A stretch of DNA of 64,000 bases from Bacteroidetes bacterium GWF2_38_335. Its GTDB lineage: Bacteria > Bacteroidota > Bacteroidia > Bacteroidales > GWF2-38-335. This document shows positions 26,641-34,950 of this stretch, one piece after another (within the stretch, counting starts at the first letter, position 1; the number at the start of each line of letters is the position of its first letter). The stretch lies in contig MEOH01000006.1 in NCBI GenBank assembly GCA_001769535.1, forward strand, positions 1 through 64,000. Reading direction: 5' to 3'. The position numbers and the translations under genes are program-made. The notes beneath the pieces are model-generated. The model was not told the DNA's origin, searched no databases, and saw only the letters and a program-made list of their open reading frames with translations.

Positions 26641-27006
26641 ATGAAAGAGGAAATACGAGAACGGTTTTTAGAATTTGCTTCAAATATTGTTATTTTAGTT
26701 AGAGCTATGAAAAACACTTTTGAAGGAAGACATGTTTTTGGTCAATTATTCAGAGCAGGCACGTCTGCTGGTGCAAATTATGAAGAATCTCATTCAGCCG
26801 AAAGTGTAAAGGATTTTATTCATAAAAGAGGAATTGTAGAAAAAGAACTCAGGGAATCATTATTTTGGCTTGAATTAACAAAAAGAGCAAAAATTATTTC
26901 TGAAAACACAAACATTGATGATATGATTTGTGAAAACAGCGAATTACTAAAAATTATTGCAAAATCAATAATTACGATAAAACAAAGACAAACATCAGAC
27001 AAATAA
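26641..27006 (+). CDS. Four-helix-bundle protein (23S rRNA intervening-sequence family)
   Basis: 121 residues with the family pattern: RFLEFASNIVILVRAM, then GRHVFGQLFRAGTSAGANYEE, then FIHKRGIVEKELRESLFWLE. The fold is a helical bundle found in proteins encoded in insertions of 23S rRNA and as free-standing genes in many Bacteroidota; the function is unknown. Here the gene is free-standing, has its own promoter, and is framed by 15-bp inverted repeats (26541-26555 and 27011-27025). The ATG at 26641 is chosen because the upstream part of the frame overlaps the promoter. Confidence 0.88.
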   Translation: MKEEIRERFLEFASNIVILVRAMKNTFEGRHVFGQLFRAGTSAGANYEESHSAESVKDFIHKRGIVEKELRESLFWLELTKRAKIISENTNIDDMICENSELLKIIAKSIITIKQRQTSDK

Positions 27007-27010
27007 AAAA

Positions 27011-27045
27011 AACATCATACATCATACATCATACTTTATCATACA
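27011..27045 (-). repeat. Right inverted repeat plus iterations framing the four-helix-bundle gene
   Basis: AACATCATACATCAT (27011-27025) mirrors the left repeat; ATCATAC motifs then iterate up to 27045, just before the tmRNA promoter. Confidence 0.8.
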
Positions 27046-27059
27046 TCAAAAATATTGCC

Positions 27060-27067
27060 TACCTTTG
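27060..27067 (+). promoter_or_regulatory. -7 element of tmRNA
   Basis: TACCTTTG matches TAnnTTTG, 32 bp upstream of the mature tmRNA 5' end. Confidence 0.55.
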
Positions 27068-27099
27068 CAATCCTCAAAAGAAAACGTTCTTTAATTTAT

Positions 27100-27491
27100 G
27101 GGGCTGACCTGGCTATTGACAGCTGGTAAATTGTTGTGTAAGCATGCCGAGCTAAGTATTTTAACTCGTTAAACTGAAATGCAAACCAATAATCGGCGAA
27201 TCTAATTACGCGCTTGCTGCTTAATTTCACTTAGTGAATTAACTTTATTCCTTCTCTAGGAGTTGGAACGAGCTGCCTCTCAGAGCCTGCTCCCGGCTGG
27301 TTATGAATCAGAGGCACCGAAATCGCAGGGATAGTTTTGCCTGTTCCTTGGTGGCATTACGAAAACAAAAAGGATAAGGATTGATTTGGTTGCCCATTGC
27401 CGGATCCTTCACGAAAAACAAGTTTGGGATATGTATGTAGAAAGCACATGAGTTTCCTGTTTGGACCGGGGTTCGACTCCCCGCAGCTCCA
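27100..27491 (+). ncRNA. ssrA: Transfer-messenger RNA (tmRNA)
   Basis: About 392 nt. The 5' end GGGGCTG pairs with CAGCTCC at the 3' end (one G-U), and the TTCGACTCCCC arm makes the tRNA-like domain. The tag frame begins at GGC (27195) and reads GESNYALAA followed by TAA, matching Bacteroidota tags such as GENNYALAA in Porphyromonas. It rescues stalled ribosomes with SmpB. CCA is not fully encoded (A then CA). Confidence 0.95.
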
Positions 27492-27649
27492 CATTACTAA
27501 ATCGTATATGGCTTATATAAAGTTATATACGATTTTATTATTTTAAATTCAGTCCACATTCAGACCGCTTTTTAATTTTCTATTTTGCTATTATTTGGTT
27601 TTGTGATTGAATATTGTCATCATGCGTATTCAAAGGGAAGAAAAAATTC

Positions 27650-27745
27650 GTCATTAAGAGTAAGCCTAACAGTTTCTTACTCAATCCTTACTTCCAGTTT
27701 TGTGGATAGTTGGTCGGGTTGATATAGTATAATTTCGTTTTTCAT
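27650..27745 (-). pseudogene. 5' remnant of a third RhuM-family copy
   Basis: From the ATG at 27745 the frame reads MKNEIILYQPDQLSTKLEVR, then IE and a stop (TAA where the intact gene has GAA), then ETVRLTLN before homology ends. It directly abuts the stop of the copy at 27746-28614, as that copy abuts the intact gene. It is therefore the truncated last unit of a tandem array. Confidence 0.75.
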
Positions 27746-28614
27746 TTATTTTGTCAACAGTTTATCGGTTAACAACCCCGAGGATATTGAAATCTTCGAA
27801 AACGCAAACCACTTTTTCCCCAAGTCCTTTAACGAAGCCCCAATGTGGTAAACTTCTTTTTTGTCGAGTATCAAAAACCGGTCATGGGATTTGGAGTAGG
27901 TTTTTAACTCTATTTTGGGATATTGAGAATTGTGTTTTTGCAGATCCAGTTGCAGTTGTTTGCTGATTTTATCGGTGTATATGGTGGCGGAGACTTTTTC
28001 TGTCCGTTTTGTAAGCATATTTAGCACACTTTCATCTATGTAGTTATCGATTAGAATAATGGATTTTTTGGCGGATTTGATTAAATCGGAAACAAAAACA
28101 TAGGCATCGAAAATTTGTCCGTTGAAGAAAATTCCTTGGTTGGGGGGCAGGGAGGTGTTTATTTGTAGGTCTATGCCTTCCACCTTTTTGGCAAGGAAAT
28201 CCATTCGGTCTTCGATGCGATTCATTCTGTTGTTAATGGTATATCCTTTTATTAGGTGTTCTTTTAAGATTTTGTTTGCCCATCCCGATAGCTATCGGGA
28301 CGGAATTGAGTGCCTCTAATTGAGTTTACACGAAATCCCACAGAGATAATTACGTCGAGACTATAAAATGCAATTTTTCTTGAAACCTTTCTGTTTCCCT
28401 CTATTTGAACTGTTCGGAAAAACCGAACAGTTGAATCTTTTTCCAATTCCCCTGTTTTGAAAATATGGTTTATGTGTTCACTAATATTGGCTTTGCTGCC
28501 ATCAAAAAGACTAACTATTTGCGCCTGATTTAGCCAAACAGTTTCATCTTCAATCCTTACTTCCAGTTTTGTGGATAGTTGGTCGGGTTGATATAGTATA
28601 AGTTCGTTTTTCAT
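27746..28614 (-). pseudogene. RhuM-family gene disrupted by a palindrome insertion
   Basis: The N-terminal part (28614 down) reads MKNELILYQPDQLSTKLEVR... to GTQFR, then runs into RPDSYRDGQTKS and a stop at 28264. The C-terminal half continues in another frame from the ATG at 28225 (MNRIEDRMDFLAKKVEG). Compared with the intact neighbour, AAATT has been replaced by 19 bp containing TCCCGATAGCTATCGGGA, a net +14 bp that accounts for the frameshift. The C-terminal half is nearly identical to that of the intact copy (about five changes in 159 residues), while the N-terminal half is much more divergent. Confidence 0.85.
28283..28300. repeat. Palindrome TCCCGATAGCTATCGGGA inserted in a gene
   Basis: An 18-bp perfect palindrome absent from the same place in the paralogue at about 29150. 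Related palindromes lie between genes at 5293-5310 and 49789-49808. Confidence 0.85.
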
Positions 28615-29469
28615 TTATTTGTCTGACAGTTTATCGGTTAACAACCCCGAGGATATTGAAATCTTCGAAAACGCAAACCACTTTTCCCCCAAATCCTTTA
28701 ACGAAGCCCCAATGTGGTAAACTTCTTTTTGGTCGAGTATCAAAAACCGGTCATGGGATTTGGAGTAGGTTTTTATCTCTATTTTGGGATATTGAGAATT
28801 GTGTTTTTGCAGATCGAGTTGCAATTGTTTGCTTATTTTATCGGTGTATATGGTGGCGGAAACTTTTTCTGTCCGTTTTGTAAGCATATTTAGCACACTT
28901 TCATCTATGTAGTTATCGATTAGAATAATGGATTTTTTGGCTGATTTGATTAAATCGGAAACAAAAACATAAGCATCGAAAATTTGGCCGTTGAAGAAAA
29001 TGCCTTGGCTGGGAGGCAGGGAGGTGTTTATTTGTAAATCTATGCCTTCCACCTTTTTGGCAAGGAAATCCATTCGGTCTTCGATGCGATTCATTCTGTT
29101 ATTAATGGCATATCCTTTTAATAGGTATTCTTTCAAGACTTTGTTTGCCCAAATTCGGAATTGAGTTCCTTGCTTTGAATTTACCCGATAGCCCACTGAA
29201 AGGATGACATCAAGATTATAATATTCGATTTTTCTTTTTACTTTCCGGCCTGCTTCCATTTGAACTGTTGCATTTTTTGCAACAGTTGCCTCTTTGGAAA
29301 GCTCGCCTTCTTTATAAACATTACTTAAGTGTCTTGAAATAACTGATTTATCTCTATTAAAAAGTTGAGCTATTTGATTAAGAGTAAGCCAAACAGTTTC
29401 TTCCTCAACTCTTACCTCAATTCTTTCGGTAAGCTCATCGGATTGATATAGGATGATTTCATTTTTCAT
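28615..29469 (-). CDS. RhuM-family protein with PLD-like C-terminal domain
   Basis: 284 residues. The N-terminal half is a RhuM (PF13310-type) domain: VRVEEETVWLTLNQIAQLFN (a helix-turn-helix-like segment), KSVISRHLSNVYKEGEL, and YYNLDVILSVGYRVNSKQGT followed by QFRIWA. The C-terminal half (about 150-284) has SHDRFLILD, an HxRx4D variant of the phospholipase D HKD motif, and ESVLNMLTKR. RhuM proteins occur on genomic islands and their molecular role is unclear; the second half suggests a nuclease-like or dimeric PLD fold. The stop is immediately followed by the ATG of the next copy (TAA|ATG). Confidence 0.82.
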   Translation of the reverse strand: MKNEIILYQSDELTERIEVRVEEETVWLTLNQIAQLFNRDKSVISRHLSNVYKEGELSKEATVAKNATVQMEAGRKVKRKIEYYNLDVILSVGYRVNSKQGTQFRIWANKVLKEYLLKGYAINNRMNRIEDRMDFLAKKVEGIDLQINTSLPPSQGIFFNGQIFDAYVFVSDLIKSAKKSIILIDNYIDESVLNMLTKRTEKVSATIYTDKISKQLQLDLQKHNSQYPKIEIKTYSKSHDRFLILDQKEVYHIGASLKDLGEKWFAFSKISISSGLLTDKLSDK

Positions 29470-29598
29470 TTATTAACAAATAAATTATTATTAATAAATT
29501 CAAAAATAATGAAATTCACGAAAAATTTAATATTTTCCTATCAATTATTAACCTGGATTGTTTTTTGGAATAAACAAATTAGTTTATTGATATAAAAA

Positions 29599-29627
29599 AA
29601 AGGCTGTCTTAAAAGGCAGCCTCTTTT
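29599..29627 (-). terminator. Terminator of the lipoprotein pair
   Basis: GGCTGTC and GGCAGCC pair (one G-U) around TTAAAA, with A8 before (T8 on the minus strand). Confidence 0.75.
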
Positions 29628-29647
29628 CTAATATTTTTTCTTCAGAT

Positions 29648-30229
29648 TTAGTTATCTGTTCTTAATCTGATTCCGTCGGCTTTAACGGTAACAGTTTCAG
29701 TAAATTTTTTGCCTGTTACGGTAAGTTTTCTGTCAAAACGAACATTGATAAAATAATCAAGGTCGGCGTATTTTTCAATTAATGAATAATATGCGAAATC
29801 AACAGCAGGGTCCTGGGATAATGCAGCAGCATTTTTTGATTTCATTCTGGCAAAGAATCCCAATTTGGTGCTTGTTCCGCCGCCCGGAATATAAATTGAA
29901 TTGAAAATTTCATTTTCGTAGAGCGATCCGGTAATCACCTCGTTTTCGCCGGGTGAAAAATACATAAATTCAGTTGTTTCTCTTGTAGAAACCAAGCCTT
30001 TTTTGTATGTGGCAGCAAATTCGGCATCAAGGGTTTTTTTACCTCCTCTTATTTTTCCGGTAACAGTATAGCTAGCTTCAAGATTTCCAACCAGGGTAAA
30101 ATCCTTTTTGGAAAGGGGTTCAAAGTGAAGGGACATGTATCTTACATCTTTTGTCGAAAGCATTTTCGGTGAACAAGCAGATAAAAATACACCCATCAAT
30201 ATAATAGATAAATAAATATATTTTTTCAT
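29648..30229 (-). CDS. Lipoprotein, paralogue of the adjacent gene (193 aa)
   Basis: A signal sequence with lipobox (MKKYIYLSIILMGVFLSACS) is followed by a beta-rich domain. The C-terminal part LIEKYADLDYFINVRFDRKL followed by TVKADGIRLRTDN aligns with LLEANPNFDYLTNIRIQKEY and VVAKGVTLNTEN of the neighbour, so the two are duplicates. Function unknown; a membrane-anchored periplasmic role is likely. It is the second gene of a two-gene unit ending in the terminator at 29599. Confidence 0.78.
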   Translation of the reverse strand: MKKYIYLSIILMGVFLSACSPKMLSTKDVRYMSLHFEPLSKKDFTLVGNLEASYTVTGKIRGGKKTLDAEFAATYKKGLVSTRETTEFMYFSPGENEVITGSLYENEIFNSIYIPGGGTSTKLGFFARMKSKNAAALSQDPAVDFAYYSLIEKYADLDYFINVRFDRKLTVTGKKFTETVTVKADGIRLRTDN

Positions 30230-30252
30230 AAAATTTTATTATATTAGTTGTA

Positions 30253-30693
30253 TTAATTCTCTGTGTTTAAGGTAACTCCTTTGGCAACAACTTTAACTTT
30301 GGTGTTGAATTTTGTAAATAAAAACATCCATTTTGAAGTATATTCCTTCTGGATTCTGATGTTTGTTAGATAATCAAAATTCGGGTTTGCTTCCAGTAAC
30401 CTGTAAACTGCAATTTCAGATGCCGGATCTAATTGGTATCCGTTAATTGTACCTGATTTTCTTTCGTTTTTATTCTGTCCGATTACTTTGGCTCCTCTGA
30501 TTAAACCAAGAAATGTTCTGAATTCTTGCACTTCAACTTCGGCAGTTACATCTTTTGAAAGTTTATAATCTGCTCTGGTTACTGTCATTCCGGGGAAAGG
30601 AACTGAGTTTTTGGAAGTGGTTTTTGTTGTTGAGCAAGAAATGATTGTAAAAATCAAAGATGCTCCAAAAATCATTAACGCTAATCTTTTCAT
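30253..30693 (-). CDS. Lipoprotein, paralogue of the adjacent gene (146 aa)
   Basis: Starting at 30693 (MKRLALMIFGASLIFTIISCS) it has a proper signal and lipobox; the longer frame from 30735 would bury the signal. The domain FPGMTVTRADYKLSKDVTAE ... FRTFLGLIRGAKVIG is shared in outline with the downstream gene. Only 23 bp separate the two genes. No enzyme motif is visible. A role in the envelope is inferred from the lipobox only. Confidence 0.75.
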   Translation of the reverse strand: MKRLALMIFGASLIFTIISCSTTKTTSKNSVPFPGMTVTRADYKLSKDVTAEVEVQEFRTFLGLIRGAKVIGQNKNERKSGTINGYQLDPASEIAVYRLLEANPNFDYLTNIRIQKEYTSKWMFLFTKFNTKVKVVAKGVTLNTEN

Positions 30694-31095
30694 TTTTTCT
30701 GTGTTTTTAATTAATACTAAAAGGTTATTTGTCATTATTCTAATACGTCTTGCAAAAGTAAAAAATAAAATTAAAAAACATTTTAAATTTTATTGGACAT
30801 CTAAAAATATTTCTCATTAAAATAATACTTTATCGAAAATTCATGCAACTTATCAGTCATCATAATAGTCTTATCAAAAAATAAGCTATGAAAATTTTTA
30901 TGTTATACCAATCGGCAAATCCAATTTATTCCTATCCGTCAACTGGCGGATTAAAAAATCAAAAAAAACCGACTGTTACCAAATGTTGCCAATAGCTACA
31001 TTAAATATACCGGATATAACATGACCAATAATTTCTGCTTTTTTTTTATTTTTTTTGTTAAAAATATGTAGATACTAATTTTAAAATATAAAAAT
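30694..31095. other. AT-rich divergent intergenic region
   Basis: About 400 bp between divergent genes, with poly-A/T tracts. A short imperfect palindrome TCCGTCAACTGGCGGA lies near 30937. No gene or clear promoter was recognised. Confidence 0.4.
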
Positions 31096-33732
31096 ATGAA
31101 AACATTTTTAATAACAATTATTGTACTACTAAGTACATCTGCATTCTCACAAGTACAGATTCAATGGCAAAGATCTTTTGGCGGATCAGAAAACGAATAT
31201 GCGTACACTGTGGAACAAACCGCCGATGGGGGTTTTATTACCGTTGGTTCAACTTGCTCAACCGATGGGGATGTAACCGGATACCATATTGGTGCTTCTT
31301 GGGATATCTCTGATTATTGGGTTGTTAAAACAAACCCTGCCGGATTAATCGAATGGCAAAAATGTTTTGGCGGTTTTGATAATGATGTTGCAAATGTAGT
31401 TGTGCAAACAACTGATGGGGGGTATCTTGTTGCAGGAATAACTTATTCTAATGATGGAGATGTTACAGCATATTATGGCGAAGGTGATATTTGGATATTA
31501 AAACTTGATAATTCAGGAAATATTGAATGGGAAAAAAACTATGGTGGTACTGGTGTAGATGCTTGCCAGTCTATCATTAAGGCTAACGATGGAGGTTATA
31601 TTCTTGTTGGCAGTACCAGTTCATATAGTATGGATGTGGATGGAAATCATGGCGGAACGGATGCCTGGGTTTTCAAAATCAATGATTCAGGAGAAATAGT
31701 ATGGCAGAAATGTTATGGTGGAAATAACACAGATGGTGTAAGAGGCATTTCATTAACAAATGATGGGAATTATTTGATTGCGGGGGGCTCAATATCCCTT
31801 GATGGAGACCTGACTGAAAACCATGGAGATGCTGATGTCTGGATATTGAAAATATCAACAACCGGTTCAATTATTTGGCAAAAAAGTCTTGGCGGAACTG
31901 AATATGATGGGGCATGTTCAGTTATTGAAACAACTGATAACGGCTATATTGTTTCAGGCTCTTCATATTCTTCAGATGGAGATGCCTCAATTAATTATGG
32001 TGGTTCAGATATCTGGGTTGTTAAGTTGGATGAATCCAGAAATATTATGTGGGAAAAAAGCTTAGGAGATACGGCTTTTGAATGGGGTGGCACAATTCTT
32101 AAAACCATTGATGGAGGATATATTTTATCAGTATCAACAAATTCAGTAACTGGTGATATCCAGGGAAATCATGGAGATCGGGACATTTGGATAATTAAAC
32201 TCACCGATGATGGAGAAATGATGTGGCAGAAATGTCTTGGAGGAACAGATTTTGATTATACATATAGAATGATCAGGACAAATGACGGCGGGTATATTTT
32301 TGCGTCAAGGAGCAGTTCAAATAATTATGATGTTACCAATAACCATAGCAGCTTATCTAATTCTGATTTATGGTTGGTTAAACTTGTTGAACCAAATATT
32401 ACAGGAATAGTCTATAATGATGAAAATTCAAATGGGATTCTTGACCCTGGTGAGGCAGGAGTGGCAGGAAGTCTCGTAAAATTAGAACCAGGGCCGGTTT
32501 ATTCTATAACTAACAATGAGGGCAATTTCATTTTTTATTCTATTCCGGATGATTATACCATTTCGAATATATTATTTCCTAATTGGGAATCAACAAGTGC
32601 GCCCGAGATTAGTTTTACTGTAGATAGTATTGGACAAGAAATTGACAATATTAGCTTTGGAGTTAAAGCAATGAATGCTGTTGAGGATGTTGCAATCCAT
32701 ATAAATGGAACCCTTGTCAGAGTTTCAAATCAACCCCACTTCTGGATATTTTATAAAAATATTGGAACAACAACTGCTTCAGGCTCAATACAATTTGAAT
32801 TCGAAAGTTTTTTTACATACCTTAACAGTACTGTTCTGCCTGATTCACAAACAGACAGCGTTCTTATTTTTAATTATGAGCCACTTGGCCCCGGGGCTGA
32901 AAGATCAATTGTTATTGATTTCCAGTCACCAGGTACTGAACATATCTTCGATAGTTTCATAATGAGTGCATTCATAACTCCCTTAATATCAGATATTGAT
33001 ACAACAAATAATTATGACACTTTGCCTGATATGGTTAATGGTCCTTATGATCCAAATTACAAGACGGTTGTTCCTGTAGGTTATAATGAAGAAGGATATG
33101 TGTTACATGATCAAAGATTGTCCTATACAATAAATTTCCAAAACGTTGGAAATGATACAGCTTTTAATATAATAATCAGGGATACGCTTGATGCAGATCT
33201 TGATATTGAGACATTTCTTATTGATGCTTCAAGCCATAATGTCGAATTGGAACTTCTTGGTGGAAATGAAATGCTTTTCAGGTTTAATAATATCCTTTTA
33301 CCCGATAGTACAACAAATGAGTTTGAAAGCCACGGGTTCATAAGATATTCAATTTCTCCCAAACCTGATTTACCTGATTATACTGAAGTAAACAATACAG
33401 CATATATATTCTTTGATAGCAATCCTGCCATTATTACAAATACTGTTCTTAACACTTTTATTTCGAATATTCCGGTTACGGTTCCATACAGTGAAAAACA
33501 AACAATCAATGTTACAGTTTATCCAAATCCAACAACCGGAAGCATAATGATAAATTTACCGGATGGTTCTGAAAAAATTGAAATTTATGATGGTAATCAA
33601 AAAATGCAAAGGAGTTTTGTTCCAGCTAAAAATTCTGTTGAAATCAGTACAAATGGAATGTCTGCCGGAATGTACTATGTAAAAGTATTTACATCAAAAG
33701 GAACAATAACAACTTGCTTTATAAAGCAATAA
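31096..33732 (+). CDS. Large T9SS cargo: seven-bladed propeller plus SdrD-like domain
   Basis: 878 residues. A signal peptide (MKTFLITIIVLLSTSAFSQ) is followed by seven repeats of about 60 residues (22-435), each with W[QE]K..GG, DGGYI..GS and DG[DG]...GxxDxW[VI]xKL, likely one propeller. Next is an SdrD B-like domain (VYNDENSNGILDPGEAGVAG), then DUF11-like beta domains (LSYTINFQNVGNDTAFNIII). The type A sorting domain ends it (VTVYPNPTTGSIMINL ... GMYYVKVFTSKG). It is an exported surface protein; its ligand is unknown. It starts a run of three T9SS genes. Confidence 0.85.
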   Translation: MKTFLITIIVLLSTSAFSQVQIQWQRSFGGSENEYAYTVEQTADGGFITVGSTCSTDGDVTGYHIGASWDISDYWVVKTNPAGLIEWQKCFGGFDNDVANVVVQTTDGGYLVAGITYSNDGDVTAYYGEGDIWILKLDNSGNIEWEKNYGGTGVDACQSIIKANDGGYILVGSTSSYSMDVDGNHGGTDAWVFKINDSGEIVWQKCYGGNNTDGVRGISLTNDGNYLIAGGSISLDGDLTENHGDADVWILKISTTGSIIWQKSLGGTEYDGACSVIETTDNGYIVSGSSYSSDGDASINYGGSDIWVVKLDESRNIMWEKSLGDTAFEWGGTILKTIDGGYILSVSTNSVTGDIQGNHGDRDIWIIKLTDDGEMMWQKCLGGTDFDYTYRMIRTNDGGYIFASRSSSNNYDVTNNHSSLSNSDLWLVKLVEPNITGIVYNDENSNGILDPGEAGVAGSLVKLEPGPVYSITNNEGNFIFYSIPDDYTISNILFPNWESTSAPEISFTVDSIGQEIDNISFGVKAMNAVEDVAIHINGTLVRVSNQPHFWIFYKNIGTTTASGSIQFEFESFFTYLNSTVLPDSQTDSVLIFNYEPLGPGAERSIVIDFQSPGTEHIFDSFIMSAFITPLISDIDTTNNYDTLPDMVNGPYDPNYKTVVPVGYNEEGYVLHDQRLSYTINFQNVGNDTAFNIIIRDTLDADLDIETFLIDASSHNVELELLGGNEMLFRFNNILLPDSTTNEFESHGFIRYSISPKPDLPDYTEVNNTAYIFFDSNPAIITNTVLNTFISNIPVTVPYSEKQTINVTVYPNPTTGSIMINLPDGSEKIEIYDGNQKMQRSFVPAKNSVEISTNGMSAGMYYVKVFTSKGTITTCFIKQ

Positions 33733-33915
33733 TTCATTAGAAAAATGAATTTTCAAAGAATCAAAATACAGGCAAATAAAAAATACATTTGTATTTTTTA
33801 AATTGCTTTTAGCACTAAGAATTGAATTGCAGGGAAAAAATATCAGAATAAGTTAAAGTTTTTTTTAATTTTGAACTTGGCAAAGTCATTAAACAGTAAG
33901 CATATTTTAAGATTC

Positions 33916-34929
33916 ATGAAAAAAATTCAAACATTTATCTTATGCATTATTAACCTATTTGCAATTGGTCAAATGCCCGAAGCCGGATTGGTATGCTATT
34001 ATCCAATGAACGGAAATGCAAATGACTTTAGTGGAAATAATTATCACGGCATTGTAAACGGTCCGGTGTTAATTGCCGATCGCTTTGGAAACATAAACAG
34101 CGCTTATGATTTTGATGGAATAAATGATTATATTGACCTTAGCGAATTTGCCAATGAATTAAATTTTGAACAGCCTGCATCTTTTTCTTTTTGGGTAAAT
34201 ACATCGGCTGATATAGGAATGGCGGTATATTCAGTATCTGATGCAACCACAGGTTATAGTATCTCTATGATTGCGATTGGAAATAGTACAACTTTTACAT
34301 TGACTAATGAAATCGCGATTGCTTCGCACAGACGTGACGATTCGGATATGTATATCGCCGGCTTCACCACCACAAACAGAGGTATGCTTGTTAATCAAAA
34401 ATGGCATCATCTTGCATATATTTATGATGGTATTGCGGTTAAAATTTACATTGATGGTGTGTTTGTTCCCATCAGTTCAACATACGGCATCGAAAATGGC
34501 CATTATGGTAATGTCATCAATGCAGCAATTGCTGTATTGGGCACAAGATATTATTCAGGTTACGGAGCTTTCTTAAACGGTTCCCTCGACGATTTTCGCA
34601 TATACAACAGGGTACTTGATTCTGATGAAGTAAATGAGCTTTTGAATGAGCCGGATTATGCCTCAGAAATAGAATCAATAAACCTGCCTGATTTCTTTAT
34701 CTATCCTAATCCTGCAAGCGAATATCTGCGAATTGAAACAAACAATCCCGGTTTTACAGGAAAAATTGAAATTGCCAATGTGATGGGATCAGTTGTTTTT
34801 GAAGATATCATCGAACAACCCGAAAAGATTATTGAACTTGCTGAATTTGTAAACGGGTTTTATTTTGTCAGGATTTTTGATTATGAAATGAATGTTGTTA
34901 AGAGCAAGAAAATTTTTATTTCAAAATAA
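33916..34929 (+). CDS. T9SS cargo with LamG-like lectin domain
   Basis: 337 residues from the ATG at 33916, which gives the signal peptide MKKIQTFILCIINLFAIGQ. Residues 25-240 form a LamG/concanavalin-like domain: VCYYPMNGNANDFSGNNYHG, YDFDGINDYIDL, KWHHLAYIYDGIAVKIYIDG and GSLDDFRIYNRVLDSDEV. The type A sorting domain (FFIYPNPASEYLRIET...) ends the protein. It probably binds carbohydrate or protein at the cell surface. It lies 22 bp before the next T9SS gene, so the two are likely co-transcribed. Confidence 0.88.
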   Translation: MKKIQTFILCIINLFAIGQMPEAGLVCYYPMNGNANDFSGNNYHGIVNGPVLIADRFGNINSAYDFDGINDYIDLSEFANELNFEQPASFSFWVNTSADIGMAVYSVSDATTGYSISMIAIGNSTTFTLTNEIAIASHRRDDSDMYIAGFTTTNRGMLVNQKWHHLAYIYDGIAVKIYIDGVFVPISSTYGIENGHYGNVINAAIAVLGTRYYSGYGAFLNGSLDDFRIYNRVLDSDEVNELLNEPDYASEIESINLPDFFIYPNPASEYLRIETNNPGFTGKIEIANVMGSVVFEDIIEQPEKIIELAEFVNGFYFVRIFDYEMNVVKSKKIFISK

Positions 34930-34950
34930 CTATTATACAAAAATTAAACT

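Noticed and set aside
27492-29469. Complete integrative island at the tmRNA 3' end
   Set aside because: No integrase and no second copy of the tmRNA 3' end were found in the window; adjacency alone is not enough.
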